Source: Flavobacterium pisciphilum
GTDB lineage: Bacteria > Bacteroidota > Bacteroidia > Flavobacteriales > Flavobacteriaceae
Length of the DNA: 64,000 nt
Direction of reading: 5' to 3'
NCBI RefSeq assembly: GCF_020905345.1
Contig: NZ_JAJJMO010000001.1
Span: 4,278,001 to 4,342,000, forward strand
The notes under the pieces were generated by a model, which saw only the letters and a program-made list of their open reading frames with translations, was not told the DNA's origin and made no database searches. Position numbers and translations under genes: made by a program. Below, piece by piece: positions 17,684 to 27,558 of the stretch. Every line of letters begins with the position of its first letter. Position 1 is the stretch's first letter.

Positions 17684-20600
17684 ATGAATAATTATTCATT
17701 CTACAAGGGTAGTAAGGCTCTTTATTGCCTGATTTTTTTCGGGTGTTTTTTGTCTTTTACCCCTGTTATAGCAAAAAGTGTACTGCGGCAACAGCAGTCC
17801 AACTCTCAACAAAATGTGGTGCACGGTACCATTACAGATGGAACCAATCCTTTACCAGGAGTTACCATTGCTTTAAAAAGCAAAATTAATTCTAGTTCAA
17901 TTTGCGATTACAATGGGCAGTATAATATTACTGCCGCTGTTTCAGATACGCTAATTGTTTCTTTTATGGGATTCAAAACCGTCCTAGTCCCCATAAAGGG
18001 ACGGCAAACCATAAACATAACATTAGAGTACGATACCATGGCACTGCAAGAAGTGCGCGTCAACGCAGGATACTATACCGTAAAGGAAAGCGAGCGTACC
18101 GGTAGCATTTCCAGAATAACAGCCAAGGATATCGAAACCCAACCTGTGACTAATGTCTTAGCAATCCTGCAAGGACGCATGGCAGGGGTCAATGTAACCC
18201 AAACCACAGGAGTCCCCGGTGGAGGATTCCAAATTCAGATACGAGGGCAAAACAGCATCCGACCCGAGGGAAATAATCCTTTATATATTATAGATGGTGT
18301 TCCTTATGCTTCAGATCCCATCGGTTACAACCAGACTTCGACGATCTTCCCTACTATTACCAGCCCACTTAATAGCATCAACCCAGAAGCTATAGAAAGC
18401 ATCGAAATACTAAAAGATGCCGATGCAACCGCCATTTATGGCTCTCGTGGAGCCAATGGCGTTGTACTGATAACTACCAAAAAAGGAAAAGAAGGAAAAA
18501 CAAAATTTACCTTCACCGCATCATCAGGAGGTGGAACAGTCACCAAATTCATGAAACTCATGGATACCCAGCAATACCTCGTCATGCGCCGTCAGGCATT
18601 TATTAATGATGGAATTACTACTTACCCAGCAGGAGATTACGACATCAATGGAACATGGGATCAAAACCGTTATACCAATTGGCAGAAGGAGTTTATAGGG
18701 GGGACGGCCATAATTACAGATTTGCAAGGAACCATCTCAGGTGGTTCGCAGTATACGCAGTTTCTCTTTAGTGGTAATTACCACACCGAATCAACTGTAT
18801 TTCCAGGAGATTTTTTATACAAAAAAGGAGGTTCGCAGTTCAACTTAAACCATCAGTCGATTGATGGTAAATTTCGTTTGGTACTCTCAGCTGGTTATAC
18901 ACTACAAAAAAATGACCTGCCCGCTTATGATCTTACTAACGATTCTCGCAATCTCCCCCCAAATGCTCCCGCACTCTACGATGCTACAGGAAATCTCAAT
19001 TGGGAAAATGGAACATGGAGCAATCCACTAGCCAATTTGTACGCTCAAAATAAATCCAAAACCAAAGATTTTCTTGCAAATACGGTATTATCTTATGAAA
19101 TAACACCTGACTTAATTCTAAAAAGCAGTTTTGGGTATACCGACTTACAACATGAAGAAAGTCGTACGAGTCCTTCAACCATTTATAGTCCTTCTTTGGG
19201 TGCAACAAGCGCCAACTCTAGTTTATACCTCAATAATACCAAACGTAGTTCTTGGATTATAGAACCGCAGATTAATTGGGAAAAGAAATTAGGTGGAGGT
19301 AAATTCGGAATTCTGTTGGGAGGAACTTTTCAACAACAATCCACTTATCGCTTATTCCAGTCTGGAACTGGTTTTAGTTCCAATAGTTTAATTTATAATC
19401 TCGCATCGGCGACTACTAAAGTGGTAGCACTAAGTGATGAAACCATATATAAATACCAAGCTTTTTTTGGTAGGATTAACTACAATTGGCACGACCGTTA
19501 TATTGTAAATTTAACGGCAAGACGTGATGGGTCAAGTCGTTTTGGTCCTGGAAATCAATATGCAAATTTTGGAGCAGTTGGTGTAGCTTGGTTGTTTTCT
19601 AATGAAAGCTTCTTAAAAAATAATACTTGGTTCAGCTTTGGCAAACTTCGTGGTAGTTATGGAACTACGGGTAGCGACCAGATTGGGGATTACCAATTTT
19701 TAAAGACCTATAGCTCTACAAGTACCAATTATCAAAACATTATCGGATTACAACCCAGTCGTTTATTTAATCCAGACTTTGGATGGGAGGTCAATAAAAA
19801 ACTAGAAGTTGCTTTAGAACTAGGCTTTTTGGCTGATCGCATCTTTGTCACAGGGGCATGGTACCAAAACCGTTCTTCGAATCAACTCGTTGGAATTCCA
19901 CTTCCTGGAACCACTGGTTTTACCCAGCTCCAAGCCAATCTGGATGCAACAGTAGAAAATACAGGATTAGAATTCACATTACGAACCATGAATGTTTCTA
20001 CCAAGACTTTTAATTGGGTTACCAGTATTAATCTAACTATAGCTAAAAATGAACTTTTGGCTTTCCCAAATCTTACAAGCTCGACCTATAGAAATACGTA
20101 TCGCATTGGTGAACCACTGAACATGCAATTGCGATACAAATACATTGGACTTGATCCTGCAACAGGACTATATCAATTTGCAGATGTGAACAACGATGGA
20201 AAGCTATCCTCTCCAGATGATAAACAAACTATAGTAAATCTTAATCCTGATTATTTTGGAGGATTCCAAAATCAATTGAGTTACAAAAATTGGAAGCTTG
20301 ATTTTCTTTTTCAATTTGTGAAACAACGAAAAGACAGTTATGGTGGATCCTCAGGAATGGTCAATCAACCAGAAAGATTGGTGAATAGTTGGCAACAAGT
20401 TGGTGACACAGGTCCTTATCAACGTTATACTGCTGGGTACAATGCTGCTGCTATGACTACACAATCTCTTTATAGTGATAGTGATGCTACTATTGTTGAT
20501 GCTTCTTATGTTCGTCTTAAAACGATTGCTTTAAGATATGATGTCCCTTTAAGTACAAAGGCTGTACAATGCGCTATTACACTCCAAGGACAAAATCTTT

Positions 20601-20698
20601 TGACTTTTACTTCTTATAAAGATGGAGATCCTGAAAACAACATTGGTTATCTCCCTCCGCTAAAAGTAATAACTGCGGGAATACAATTAACTTTTTAA
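17684..20698 (+). CDS. SusC/RagA-type TonB-dependent outer-membrane transporter
   Basis: The 1004-residue protein has a signal peptide (ends SFTPVIA) and a carboxypeptidase-D-regulatory-like domain (about residues 45-120, VVHGTITDGTNPLPGVTI). The plug follows (about 135-265, with LQGRMAGVNV, IQIRGQNSI, PLYIIDGVPY and IEILKDADATAIYGSRGANG, all SusC hallmarks). A C-terminal beta-barrel ends LTF. It imports a large nutrient, glycan or peptide, in an energy-dependent way with its SusD partner. The next gene begins 10 bases downstream. The third operon gene is a peptidase and no glycosidase is present, so peptide or protein fragments are the likelier substrate; this is inference. Confidence 0.92.
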   Translation: MNNYSFYKGSKALYCLIFFGCFLSFTPVIAKSVLRQQQSNSQQNVVHGTITDGTNPLPGVTIALKSKINSSSICDYNGQYNITAAVSDTLIVSFMGFKTVLVPIKGRQTINITLEYDTMALQEVRVNAGYYTVKESERTGSISRITAKDIETQPVTNVLAILQGRMAGVNVTQTTGVPGGGFQIQIRGQNSIRPEGNNPLYIIDGVPYASDPIGYNQTSTIFPTITSPLNSINPEAIESIEILKDADATAIYGSRGANGVVLITTKKGKEGKTKFTFTASSGGGTVTKFMKLMDTQQYLVMRRQAFINDGITTYPAGDYDINGTWDQNRYTNWQKEFIGGTAIITDLQGTISGGSQYTQFLFSGNYHTESTVFPGDFLYKKGGSQFNLNHQSIDGKFRLVLSAGYTLQKNDLPAYDLTNDSRNLPPNAPALYDATGNLNWENGTWSNPLANLYAQNKSKTKDFLANTVLSYEITPDLILKSSFGYTDLQHEESRTSPSTIYSPSLGATSANSSLYLNNTKRSSWIIEPQINWEKKLGGGKFGILLGGTFQQQSTYRLFQSGTGFSSNSLIYNLASATTKVVALSDETIYKYQAFFGRINYNWHDRYIVNLTARRDGSSRFGPGNQYANFGAVGVAWLFSNESFLKNNTWFSFGKLRGSYGTTGSDQIGDYQFLKTYSSTSTNYQNIIGLQPSRLFNPDFGWEVNKKLEVALELGFLADRIFVTGAWYQNRSSNQLVGIPLPGTTGFTQLQANLDATVENTGLEFTLRTMNVSTKTFNWVTSINLTIAKNELLAFPNLTSSTYRNTYRIGEPLNMQLRYKYIGLDPATGLYQFADVNNDGKLSSPDDKQTIVNLNPDYFGGFQNQLSYKNWKLDFLFQFVKQRKDSYGGSSGMVNQPERLVNSWQQVGDTGPYQRYTAGYNAAAMTTQSLYSDSDATIVDASYVRLKTIALRYDVPLSTKAVQCAITLQGQNLLTFTSYKDGDPENNIGYLPPLKVITAGIQLTF

Positions 20699-20708
20699 TC
20701 TATAAAGT

Positions 20709-22112
20709 ATGAAAACGTTATATAAAAAAAAGAACGGTTACTGGCTAATAGCTAAAAAAATATTCTTTTTAAGTTTTACCTTCTCCATGCCTGCCTGCGA
20801 TTCTTTCCTTGAGGTAGATCTCCCTAAATCCCAACTTACTGATGTTGCAGTGTTTCAGGAGTACACCACTGCCAATGCGGCTATGGCAGATATATATGCA
20901 AAAATTAGGGATAGAGGATTACTGACAGGTACAGCATTTGGACTTACCAATTATTTAGGGAATTATGCAGATGAACTTACCTTTTATGGAGCAGCAACTA
21001 ATCCAGCTTTTGCATTTTATACCAATACCGTTTTGCCTTCTAATACTAACATAGGAACACTGTGGAACAACTCCTACAATCAAATTTATGCTGTCAATGC
21101 AGTTCTTGAAGGTGTACGACCATCAATGTTAACTGTACAAGAAAAAGCACAATTAGAAGGAGAAGCACTTTTCCTGCGTGGGTTACTTCATTTTTACCTG
21201 TTGCAACTCTTTGGCGACATTCCTTATATACAAACTACCGATTACAGAGTTAATAGTATTGTAACAAAGATGCCAAAAAGTGAGGTATATACCTATATTT
21301 TAAACGATTTAAGAACTGCTGAAGACTTGCTCTTACCAAATTATTCCAGTACTGAAAGGGTACGCGCTAATTCTTTTGTAGTGAAAGCACTCTTGGCTAG
21401 AGTTTATCTCTATAAAGGTTCATGGGATGATGCTAATAAAAAAGCTACGGCAGTTATAGAAAACAATTCATTATATATTTTTGAAAATACACTTAGTAAA
21501 GTGTTTTTAAAAAATTCCACCGAAGCCATTTGGCAATTCATGCCCACTGCTGTTGGGAAAAATACTGATGAAGGAGCATTTTTCACTTTTGCTTTTGGAC
21601 CGCCTCCTATGGTAGCACTAAGCGAATCACTCATGAGTTCTTTTGCTACAAACGATTTGCGTAAAACTTCTTGGACTACACCAATAAGCAAAGGAAGTAG
21701 CACATGGTATTATGCCTCCAAATATAAAGAACCCCGAAGCACTGCTACATCAAGAGAATATTCTATAGTGTTACGTCTGACTGAACAATACCTTATTCGA
21801 GCAGAAGCCCGTGCTGAATTAGGAAATATCATTGGAGCAAAAGAAGATTTAAACAAAATCAGAAATCGTGCGGGACTCTCCGATACAGGAGCCAGTTCAA
21901 AAGAACAAATACTGGAAGAAATACTAGAGCAAAGAAGAAAGGAACTCTTTACCGAATATGGACATCGCTTTTTTGACCTTAAAAGAACAGGAAAACTCGA
22001 TGCTGTCTTGTTTATAAAGCCAGGATGGAACACAACTGATGTTCTTTTACCTCTCCCTGAGAATGAACTCACGCTTAACCCTAATCTTAAACCGCAAAAT
22101 CTAGGTTATTAA
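20709..22112 (+). CDS. SusD/RagB-type surface lipoprotein
   Basis: The 467-residue protein starts with a long basic and hydrophobic leader ending FSMPAC, a lipobox with Cys near residue 30, so it is a surface lipoprotein. Typical SusD parts are visible: AxAAMADIYAKIRDRG, LWNNSYNQIYAVNAVLEG, EGEALFLRGLLHFYLLQLFGDIP, RVRANSFVVKALLARVYLY, and the C-terminal LNKIRNRAGL with RRKELFTEYGHRFFDLKRTG. It caps the SusC channel and binds the substrate. It lies in one operon with the SusC and S9 peptidase genes. Confidence 0.92.
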   Translation: MKTLYKKKNGYWLIAKKIFFLSFTFSMPACDSFLEVDLPKSQLTDVAVFQEYTTANAAMADIYAKIRDRGLLTGTAFGLTNYLGNYADELTFYGAATNPAFAFYTNTVLPSNTNIGTLWNNSYNQIYAVNAVLEGVRPSMLTVQEKAQLEGEALFLRGLLHFYLLQLFGDIPYIQTTDYRVNSIVTKMPKSEVYTYILNDLRTAEDLLLPNYSSTERVRANSFVVKALLARVYLYKGSWDDANKKATAVIENNSLYIFENTLSKVFLKNSTEAIWQFMPTAVGKNTDEGAFFTFAFGPPPMVALSESLMSSFATNDLRKTSWTTPISKGSSTWYYASKYKEPRSTATSREYSIVLRLTEQYLIRAEARAELGNIIGAKEDLNKIRNRAGLSDTGASSKEQILEEILEQRRKELFTEYGHRFFDLKRTGKLDAVLFIKPGWNTTDVLLPLPENELTLNPNLKPQNLGY

Positions 22113-22148
22113 ATTTAAAACCTATTGCCAATAAAACCAAATGCTAAA

Positions 22149-24824
22149 ATGAAAATACATTCCAAAACAACTTTACTGTTACCATGGCGAAGGCCATTCT
22201 TTTTTTTAGTTTTTATTTTGCAATTAGTAGCCTGCTCCCTTTGGGGGCAGGTGTTGCAAAAAAAGAACTTAACGATAAACGATTATCCAAAGTGGGGCGA
22301 ATTATCGCTTAATAAAATGAGCGCAAACGGACAGTGGATCTGTTATAGCATGACTTATGAAAATAGGCTTGACACGTTATTTGTAAAAAACACCAAATCA
22401 TTACTGACTAAGGCTTTCCCTTTAGGGAACAATGGAGATTTTATAACATCAGATTGGTTTACCTATCAAACTGCACAAGAACTTCATCTGTTGAATTTAA
22501 AAACAGGCAAGCAAGAAACAGTGGATAATGCAATCCAATATGTTTATGCGCCAAAGGCAAAGAAACTATTGATTTTAAAAACCGAAAAGGATAAAGAAAA
22601 TGTATTGATTATTCGGGATCTCGATGGAATGATTCAGGAGCGTATTGAGAGAGTGAATACATTTGTAATGGATCCAACAAACCAAATAGTACTCTACACA
22701 ACAACAATTGGAAAGCAACACATCATTAATCTTTTACAACTTTCTCAAGAAAATAAAAAAACAACTTTGTTTAGTGGTTCCAGTTCTTTTAGCAATCTAA
22801 CATGGGATGAGAAAGGAAAATCATTGGCTTTTATGCAAAAATATCCTGATGAATCGAGCTTTAACAATACTATTTTCTATTATAATGTGTCCAACAAGAA
22901 GTTATATACCACTAGTTCTCAGGCACAAAATAGTTTTCTGGGAGATTCCCTTTGCATGCCAAGCAATATTTTAGGTTACATGTTTAAATTAAAGATTTCC
23001 GATGATATGCGCAGCGTCTTTTTTAATGTACAGCAAAAAATCAAATCAAAAGATACGATAAGAGATACTGCTGTACAATTATGGAATGGAAATGCCAAAT
23101 TGATTTATCCTATGCAAGAAAAGCAAAAAAATAATAAAAGGACATATCTTGCATTATGGCGTCCACTTGAAAATCAATTTCAACTTATTTCCAATGATAT
23201 CTTACCAAAATATATGTTAACTGGAGATCAAAAATATGCCATACTATCCAATGAGGAACAATATGAACCCCAATATTCAAAACAAGGCCCGCGAGATTTT
23301 TATCTTATGGATGTGTCCACCGGTAAAAGCGAGTTGTTATTAAAGAAACAGTCTGGCAGTCTTGATCATACCACTGCTTCTCCTAATGGAAGGTACATTG
23401 CTTATTTCCAACAAAAGGACTGGTGGATTTATGATGTTACTAAGAAAATCCATATCAATATTACTAAAAATATTGGAGTGTCTTTTTCTAATAATCAAAA
23501 AGGACATCCACAAAAAAACAATGCTTATTCTCCTTTAGGTTGGACTCAAGAGGATAAAGAAATCCTATTGTATGATGCATACGATATCTGGGCAATACGT
23601 CCCGATGGATCTTCTGCGCGCAGGCTAACTCATGGGAGGGAAAGCCAAACTCAATTTAGATTAGCAGGCTCTACTTATGTTTTGCCCGCAAAAGTAAATT
23701 ACGATGGAATGATTTTTTATACCCATAATCTTGATACAGGATTGTTGTTAGAAACTACTAGTGAACAAGGCTATTATGGCTTTTATAAATGTTCATCAAA
23801 ATCCAATGAAAAGTTAGTGTTTTCTACTAACAGTCGTCTAGATCAACTAATTCAATCAGACAGAGGTAATGTTTTTATTTATACCGAGCAGCGTTATGAC
23901 CTTTCTCCTCGATTGATGCTTCAATCCCATACTGATAAGATACCCAAAGTACTACTACTACAAAGTAACCCACAACAGCAGCAATTTTATTGGGGAAAAT
24001 CAGAACTAATTCAATACAAAAATTCAAAAGGGAAATCCTTGCAGGGTATATTATATTATCCCGCGAATTACAACAATCAAAAAAAGTATCCAATGATTGT
24101 TTATATTTATGAGAAATTATCGAAAAAACTTCATAATAAATACCTCAATCCTTCCCAATTCATCGGAGAAGATGAAGCGTTTAACAGCACCTCTTTTACA
24201 ACACAAGGGTATTTTGTACTTGCTCCGGATATTATTTATGAAATAGGTAATGTTGGAGTATCTGCGGTAGATTGTGTTGTTTCGGCAACAAATGAAGTCA
24301 TTGCACAAGGACATGTTCTTCCAAATAAGATAGGGCTAATTGGACACTCTTTCGGAGGATATGAGACGGACTTTATCATCACACAAACCAACCTTTTTGC
24401 TGCAGCTGCAGCTGGTGCTGCAGCAACAGACCTTACTAGTTTTTATCTAACAGTAGGGCGTACAGGAAGAGATGATATATGGCGTTTTGAAAATCACCAA
24501 TGGCGTATGGGAAAATCGCTCTTTGAGGATAAAGAAGGTTATGATAGAAACTCCCCAATTGTCCACGCAAAAAACATTACCACACCACTTCTTTCGTGGA
24601 CTGGAGGTAAGGATAAACAGGTAAACTGGAATCAAAGTATAGAATTTTATTTGGCGCTACGACGTCTGGAAAAAAAGCATATAATGTTACTCTATCCCAA
24701 AGAAGAACATACTATTAGTAATAGTGAAAATCAAAAAGATCTTTCAAATAGAGTGCATGAATGGTTTGACTACCATCTAAAAGATATGCAACCTTCATCT
24801 TGGATAAAATCAGGGTTGAAGTAA
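22149..24824 (+). CDS. Secreted S9 (prolyl oligopeptidase) family serine peptidase
   Basis: The 891-residue product has a signal peptide (ends LVACSLWGQ), a long N-terminal beta-propeller-like part and a C-terminal alpha/beta-hydrolase peptidase domain (about 610-885). Catalytic motifs are visible: GHSFGG (nucleophile Ser), GGKDKQVN (Asp), and KEEHTIS (His), in the order expected for family S9. It should cut proline-containing oligopeptides in the periplasm or at the surface. I chose ATG 22149; an in-frame TTG at 22125 would add eight residues before the signal peptide and is less likely. It is the third gene of the SusC-SusD operon and closes it at a strong terminator. Confidence 0.88.
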   Translation: MKIHSKTTLLLPWRRPFFFLVFILQLVACSLWGQVLQKKNLTINDYPKWGELSLNKMSANGQWICYSMTYENRLDTLFVKNTKSLLTKAFPLGNNGDFITSDWFTYQTAQELHLLNLKTGKQETVDNAIQYVYAPKAKKLLILKTEKDKENVLIIRDLDGMIQERIERVNTFVMDPTNQIVLYTTTIGKQHIINLLQLSQENKKTTLFSGSSSFSNLTWDEKGKSLAFMQKYPDESSFNNTIFYYNVSNKKLYTTSSQAQNSFLGDSLCMPSNILGYMFKLKISDDMRSVFFNVQQKIKSKDTIRDTAVQLWNGNAKLIYPMQEKQKNNKRTYLALWRPLENQFQLISNDILPKYMLTGDQKYAILSNEEQYEPQYSKQGPRDFYLMDVSTGKSELLLKKQSGSLDHTTASPNGRYIAYFQQKDWWIYDVTKKIHINITKNIGVSFSNNQKGHPQKNNAYSPLGWTQEDKEILLYDAYDIWAIRPDGSSARRLTHGRESQTQFRLAGSTYVLPAKVNYDGMIFYTHNLDTGLLLETTSEQGYYGFYKCSSKSNEKLVFSTNSRLDQLIQSDRGNVFIYTEQRYDLSPRLMLQSHTDKIPKVLLLQSNPQQQQFYWGKSELIQYKNSKGKSLQGILYYPANYNNQKKYPMIVYIYEKLSKKLHNKYLNPSQFIGEDEAFNSTSFTTQGYFVLAPDIIYEIGNVGVSAVDCVVSATNEVIAQGHVLPNKIGLIGHSFGGYETDFIITQTNLFAAAAAGAAATDLTSFYLTVGRTGRDDIWRFENHQWRMGKSLFEDKEGYDRNSPIVHAKNITTPLLSWTGGKDKQVNWNQSIEFYLALRRLEKKHIMLLYPKEEHTISNSENQKDLSNRVHEWFDYHLKDMQPSSWIKSGLK

Positions 24825-24840
24825 TAACTGATATTAAATG

Positions 24841-24875
24841 GTAATGCAGTTCCTTTGGAACTGCATTACATTTTT
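24841..24875. terminator. Terminator between S9 peptidase and DUF6520 gene
   Basis: GTAATGCAGTTCC (24841-24853) and GGAACTGCATTAC (24857-24869) form a perfect 13-bp stem with a TTT loop. ATTTTTAA follows on the plus strand. The two flanking genes converge here, so it can serve both. Confidence 0.85.
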
Positions 24876-24898
24876 AATAGACATTTAAAAGAGTAACC

Positions 24899-25180
24899 TT
24901 AAGGTTTGAAAACAGTTTCTGGACAGCTCATTCCGCCTTCTTCAGGACGTCCAAAAGCTTGAGCCCCTCCAGGGTAGGAAACACGACAAACTTCCGTGCC
25001 TTCATCAGAACAAACTATCTGGACACTGCAAGGCGTCAATGTAATGGGAAAACCCACTACAAGATCATCAGATACTTTAGTATTCGCATCACTTTGCATT
25101 GACATAGTTAAAAATGCACCGGAAATGGCCAGTACAAAAACTGCAGCTGGCATCATTTTTTTTAAAATTATTGCTTTCAT
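24899..25180 (-). CDS. DUF6520-type small exported Cys-containing peptide
   Basis: The 93-residue protein begins MKAIILKKMMPAAVFVLAISGAF, an N-terminal export signal characteristic of DUF6520 members in Flavobacteria. The mature 60 residues contain four Cys (PCSVQIVCSDEG, EVCRVSY, MSCPET), enough for two disulfides. The function of this family is unknown to me. It is the second gene after the MauE-like protein on the minus strand. MauE relatives take part in disulfide redox chemistry, so the MauE-like partner may help oxidise these cysteines; that is inference. The nearby SusC-SusD-S9 operon could import or trim such peptides. Confidence 0.7.
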   Translation of the reverse strand: MKAIILKKMMPAAVFVLAISGAFLTMSMQSDANTKVSDDLVVGFPITLTPCSVQIVCSDEGTEVCRVSYPGGAQAFGRPEEGGMSCPETVFKP

Positions 25181-25243
25181 AATATTATAATTTATGGTTA
25201 ATAGCGATCTACTATTTTCTACAGGTGTTCGATCTAATTCCTG

Positions 25244-25259
25244 ATACTAGGCCTAGTAT
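25244..25259. promoter_or_regulatory. Perfect 16-bp palindrome
   Basis: ATACTAGGCCTAGTAT is a perfect palindrome with no spacer, in the 102-base gap between the MauE-like gene and the DUF6520 gene. With no loop it cannot be a good RNA hairpin, so a dimeric DNA-binding protein site is more likely. It could give the peptide gene its own regulation. Confidence 0.4.
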
Positions 25260-25282
25260 ATCATTACGTGTATCACAGTTTT

Positions 25283-26800
25283 TTATTCTACACGTTTTAT
25301 TTCATTTTTTAATTTTTCGTTCAATTGATAAACTACCAATTTTGTGTCGATAAGTGCATACACATGGGTTGATGTAACTAAAAAATCTCGAATTTTTTCA
25401 CCATCAATTCCATAAATATGAAAACTAAATAGATATCCTTTTTTGTTAAGGTCGTAAACATCAATTACCGAGGATTGATTCCATACTTTTTTTGGCTCAT
25501 AGCGCCCCGGAACATTGGAATTCACAAAAAGTAGGTGCCCATAGACACTACTATTCGCATTAACACTAAGCGCTGGTATTGCCATTGTTTGTTCCGTTTT
25601 TTCCTTGAGGTAGGCTACTTTTATTTGAGCACGTGATACAGTATCAATTGTATTGCCCCGATAATCAAGAACTCCATTTTCATCTGCAACGATGTACTCG
25701 TTACGGTAACTATAGAGATAGATCATTCTTTTCATTTCCTCGCTGTAATGCAACATACCATCCGTATCAAAAATGCCATCGATTTGCTTTTGTAATAGTT
25801 GTGGTGCCATTTGTAGTTTTGATGGAACTCCTGCTTTGAAGATGCCAAGGACATTGTTATTACTAGTAGTGTTAATACTCCTAAAAATAATTGAACTACT
25901 ATCTATCGGTACGGCAGTAGTAAAATAAGGAGACTTAGGTTCTTGTAATTTAGCATTCCAATCGGTGATACGACCACTAAAAATAGCAGGGACTTTTCCA
26001 TCTATTATATAGAAAAAAGGAGGACGAACAGCCATTCTAATAGATCTAAAAGGAAAGCTGCTGCGATCAAGTGTTACTTGTATCTTCTGTTGCTGGAGTT
26101 TGTTATCAACCGATAATAAATACAGTGGAACAGTATAATTGCCAAGATATAATTTTTCCTCACCAGCTCCCGCAAAATAATACGAATTGTACTTTAGATC
26201 TAAGGTATGTGTAAGTGTAACGGGATGATGTGGATAACGACGGATAAAAGGATTTTGATGATGCATGATTTCTTCGGAAGAGAGAAACAAAATGATGACA
26301 GCAATACAGCTCAATAAGAAGGATAATAATAACTGAATAGGGTAGGAGAGAAGCCTTGTGTTTTTTCTCCCAGAGTTACTGTGAGGATGATTGAGCCAAA
26401 GTGCTAAGCCAGCCAATAGTACAAAGATGAAGTTGAATATGAGATGTTCTAGCCAACTCATTTTCTCTAATATTCCTCCACAAGAGCAAGGAAGATAGGA
26501 ACTGTAATTCAGCATGATATAAATATAAGCCGTAAACATGGTCATCAAACAAAATCCAGCATAAAGTGCTTTGATGCGTGTTTTTGGAAAAAGAAGTAAT
26601 ATTGCAATAGCGAACTCCACAATCAGTACAGTCCAGGAGATCCAATGAGCAAATGCGCTTAGCAATGGAGACTGCCCCAATTCTACCTTGAAATTTTCAA
26701 AATCAAGTCCTTTGTTCATCGCTGCATAAACCAATAAAAGGATATACAATAGACAAGTTATTTCAATAATTATCCTCTTACTTTTTTCGTTAAGTTTCAT
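25283..26800 (-). CDS. MauE-like redox membrane protein with large extracytoplasmic domain
   Basis: The 505-residue protein has four to five membrane segments in residues 10-180. A CSCGG motif follows the third segment (YLPCSCGGILEKMSWLEHLIF), the signature of MauE/methylamine-utilisation-type membrane proteins that are linked to disulfide transfer. The remaining 310 residues form a beta-rich domain, possibly a propeller, on the outer face; it has no family I recognised. The DUF6520 peptide gene follows on the same strand. The substrate of the CxC site is unknown, and the Cys-rich peptide next door is the obvious candidate. The start ATG directly precedes the first membrane segment. Confidence 0.72.
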   Translation of the reverse strand: MKLNEKSKRIIIEITCLLYILLLVYAAMNKGLDFENFKVELGQSPLLSAFAHWISWTVLIVEFAIAILLLFPKTRIKALYAGFCLMTMFTAYIYIMLNYSSYLPCSCGGILEKMSWLEHLIFNFIFVLLAGLALWLNHPHSNSGRKNTRLLSYPIQLLLSFLLSCIAVIILFLSSEEIMHHQNPFIRRYPHHPVTLTHTLDLKYNSYYFAGAGEEKLYLGNYTVPLYLLSVDNKLQQQKIQVTLDRSSFPFRSIRMAVRPPFFYIIDGKVPAIFSGRITDWNAKLQEPKSPYFTTAVPIDSSSIIFRSINTTSNNNVLGIFKAGVPSKLQMAPQLLQKQIDGIFDTDGMLHYSEEMKRMIYLYSYRNEYIVADENGVLDYRGNTIDTVSRAQIKVAYLKEKTEQTMAIPALSVNANSSVYGHLLFVNSNVPGRYEPKKVWNQSSVIDVYDLNKKGYLFSFHIYGIDGEKIRDFLVTSTHVYALIDTKLVVYQLNEKLKNEIKRVE

Positions 26801-26936
26801 GCTTTCTAATCTTTAAGTTGATACAATTTTTAAAGTGTCAAATTTTAAAAACTCAAATAAAGGAAGCTTTTAACTGGGGTTCAATTATTTAGAGTTGGAG
26901 CTAAAACAAAATTACAACAAGCTGTTTTGTAGGTAG

Positions 26937-26972
26937 TTGTAAAAAACGTGCTAATTTTTGTAAAAAACGTGC
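26937..26972. repeat. Direct repeat with 21-bp spacing (operator-like)
   Basis: TTGTAAAAAACGTGC occurs at 26937-26951 and 26958-26972. The spacing of 21 bp equals two helical turns, so both copies face the same side of the DNA. They lie about 140 bases upstream of the MauE-like gene. This is the layout of a response-regulator site; the regulator is not visible. Confidence 0.5.
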
Positions 26973-27094
26973 CATTTTTATTGTATATAATTCAAAAGCA
27001 TTATTTTTTGGGTAAAATAGATTGGTGAAAAATAAAATGCCAATAAACAATTACTTTTTATTGGCATTATTTTACTTTGCATTCAGAACCTATT

Positions 27095-27394
27095 TTACTT
27101 TCCGGTTTCGCTCAATGTTTTCAATTTTTCACTGAGTTCAATAAGTCCAGCTTTTTGTAAACATTCCTCCCCAAAGAATTTTAATTCCTGGAGATTTTCT
27201 TCTGGAACACTCGTCATAAGAATCGACGGTTTAGTACTCTCTTTGGCAGATAATCCACGTTCAATCACATGATTTAATAACAGTACATTTTTTCGTGAAA
27301 TTTTCAAATCAATCTTCACTACATCATTCATTCCAGGGATACTAAGCACAGTATCTAAAACTTGAGCCACATCATTTGTTGTCATAATCTTCAC
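27095..27394 (-). CDS. Small soluble protein of unknown function
   Basis: The 99-residue product (MKIMTTNDVAQVLDTVLSIP...LSETGK) is acidic and predicted helical, with no signal peptide and no membrane segment. Codon use and the clean start and stop support a real gene. The phrase LDTVLSIPGMNDVVKIDLKISRKNVLLLNHVIERGL suggests alternating strands and helices, but no family was recognised. It is transcribed away from the mobilisation genes and has a 280-base gap behind the MauE-like promoter region. It may belong to the edge of the mobile element. Confidence 0.6.
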   Translation of the reverse strand: MKIMTTNDVAQVLDTVLSIPGMNDVVKIDLKISRKNVLLLNHVIERGLSAKESTKPSILMTSVPEENLQELKFFGEECLQKAGLIELSEKLKTLSETGK

Positions 27395-27558
27395 GTTTTT
27401 AATTAATAATTTATTCTTGTAAAGGTATAAAGTCGGATATGAATTTTGATAGGTAAAATTTACCTGTGATAGGTAGAATCCGTGTTACTTGCATAGTTTT
27501 GTATCGCAGATGAGTGATAAGTATTAAAATGTAGAAGAGAATTTTAGAGAATCGGGAG

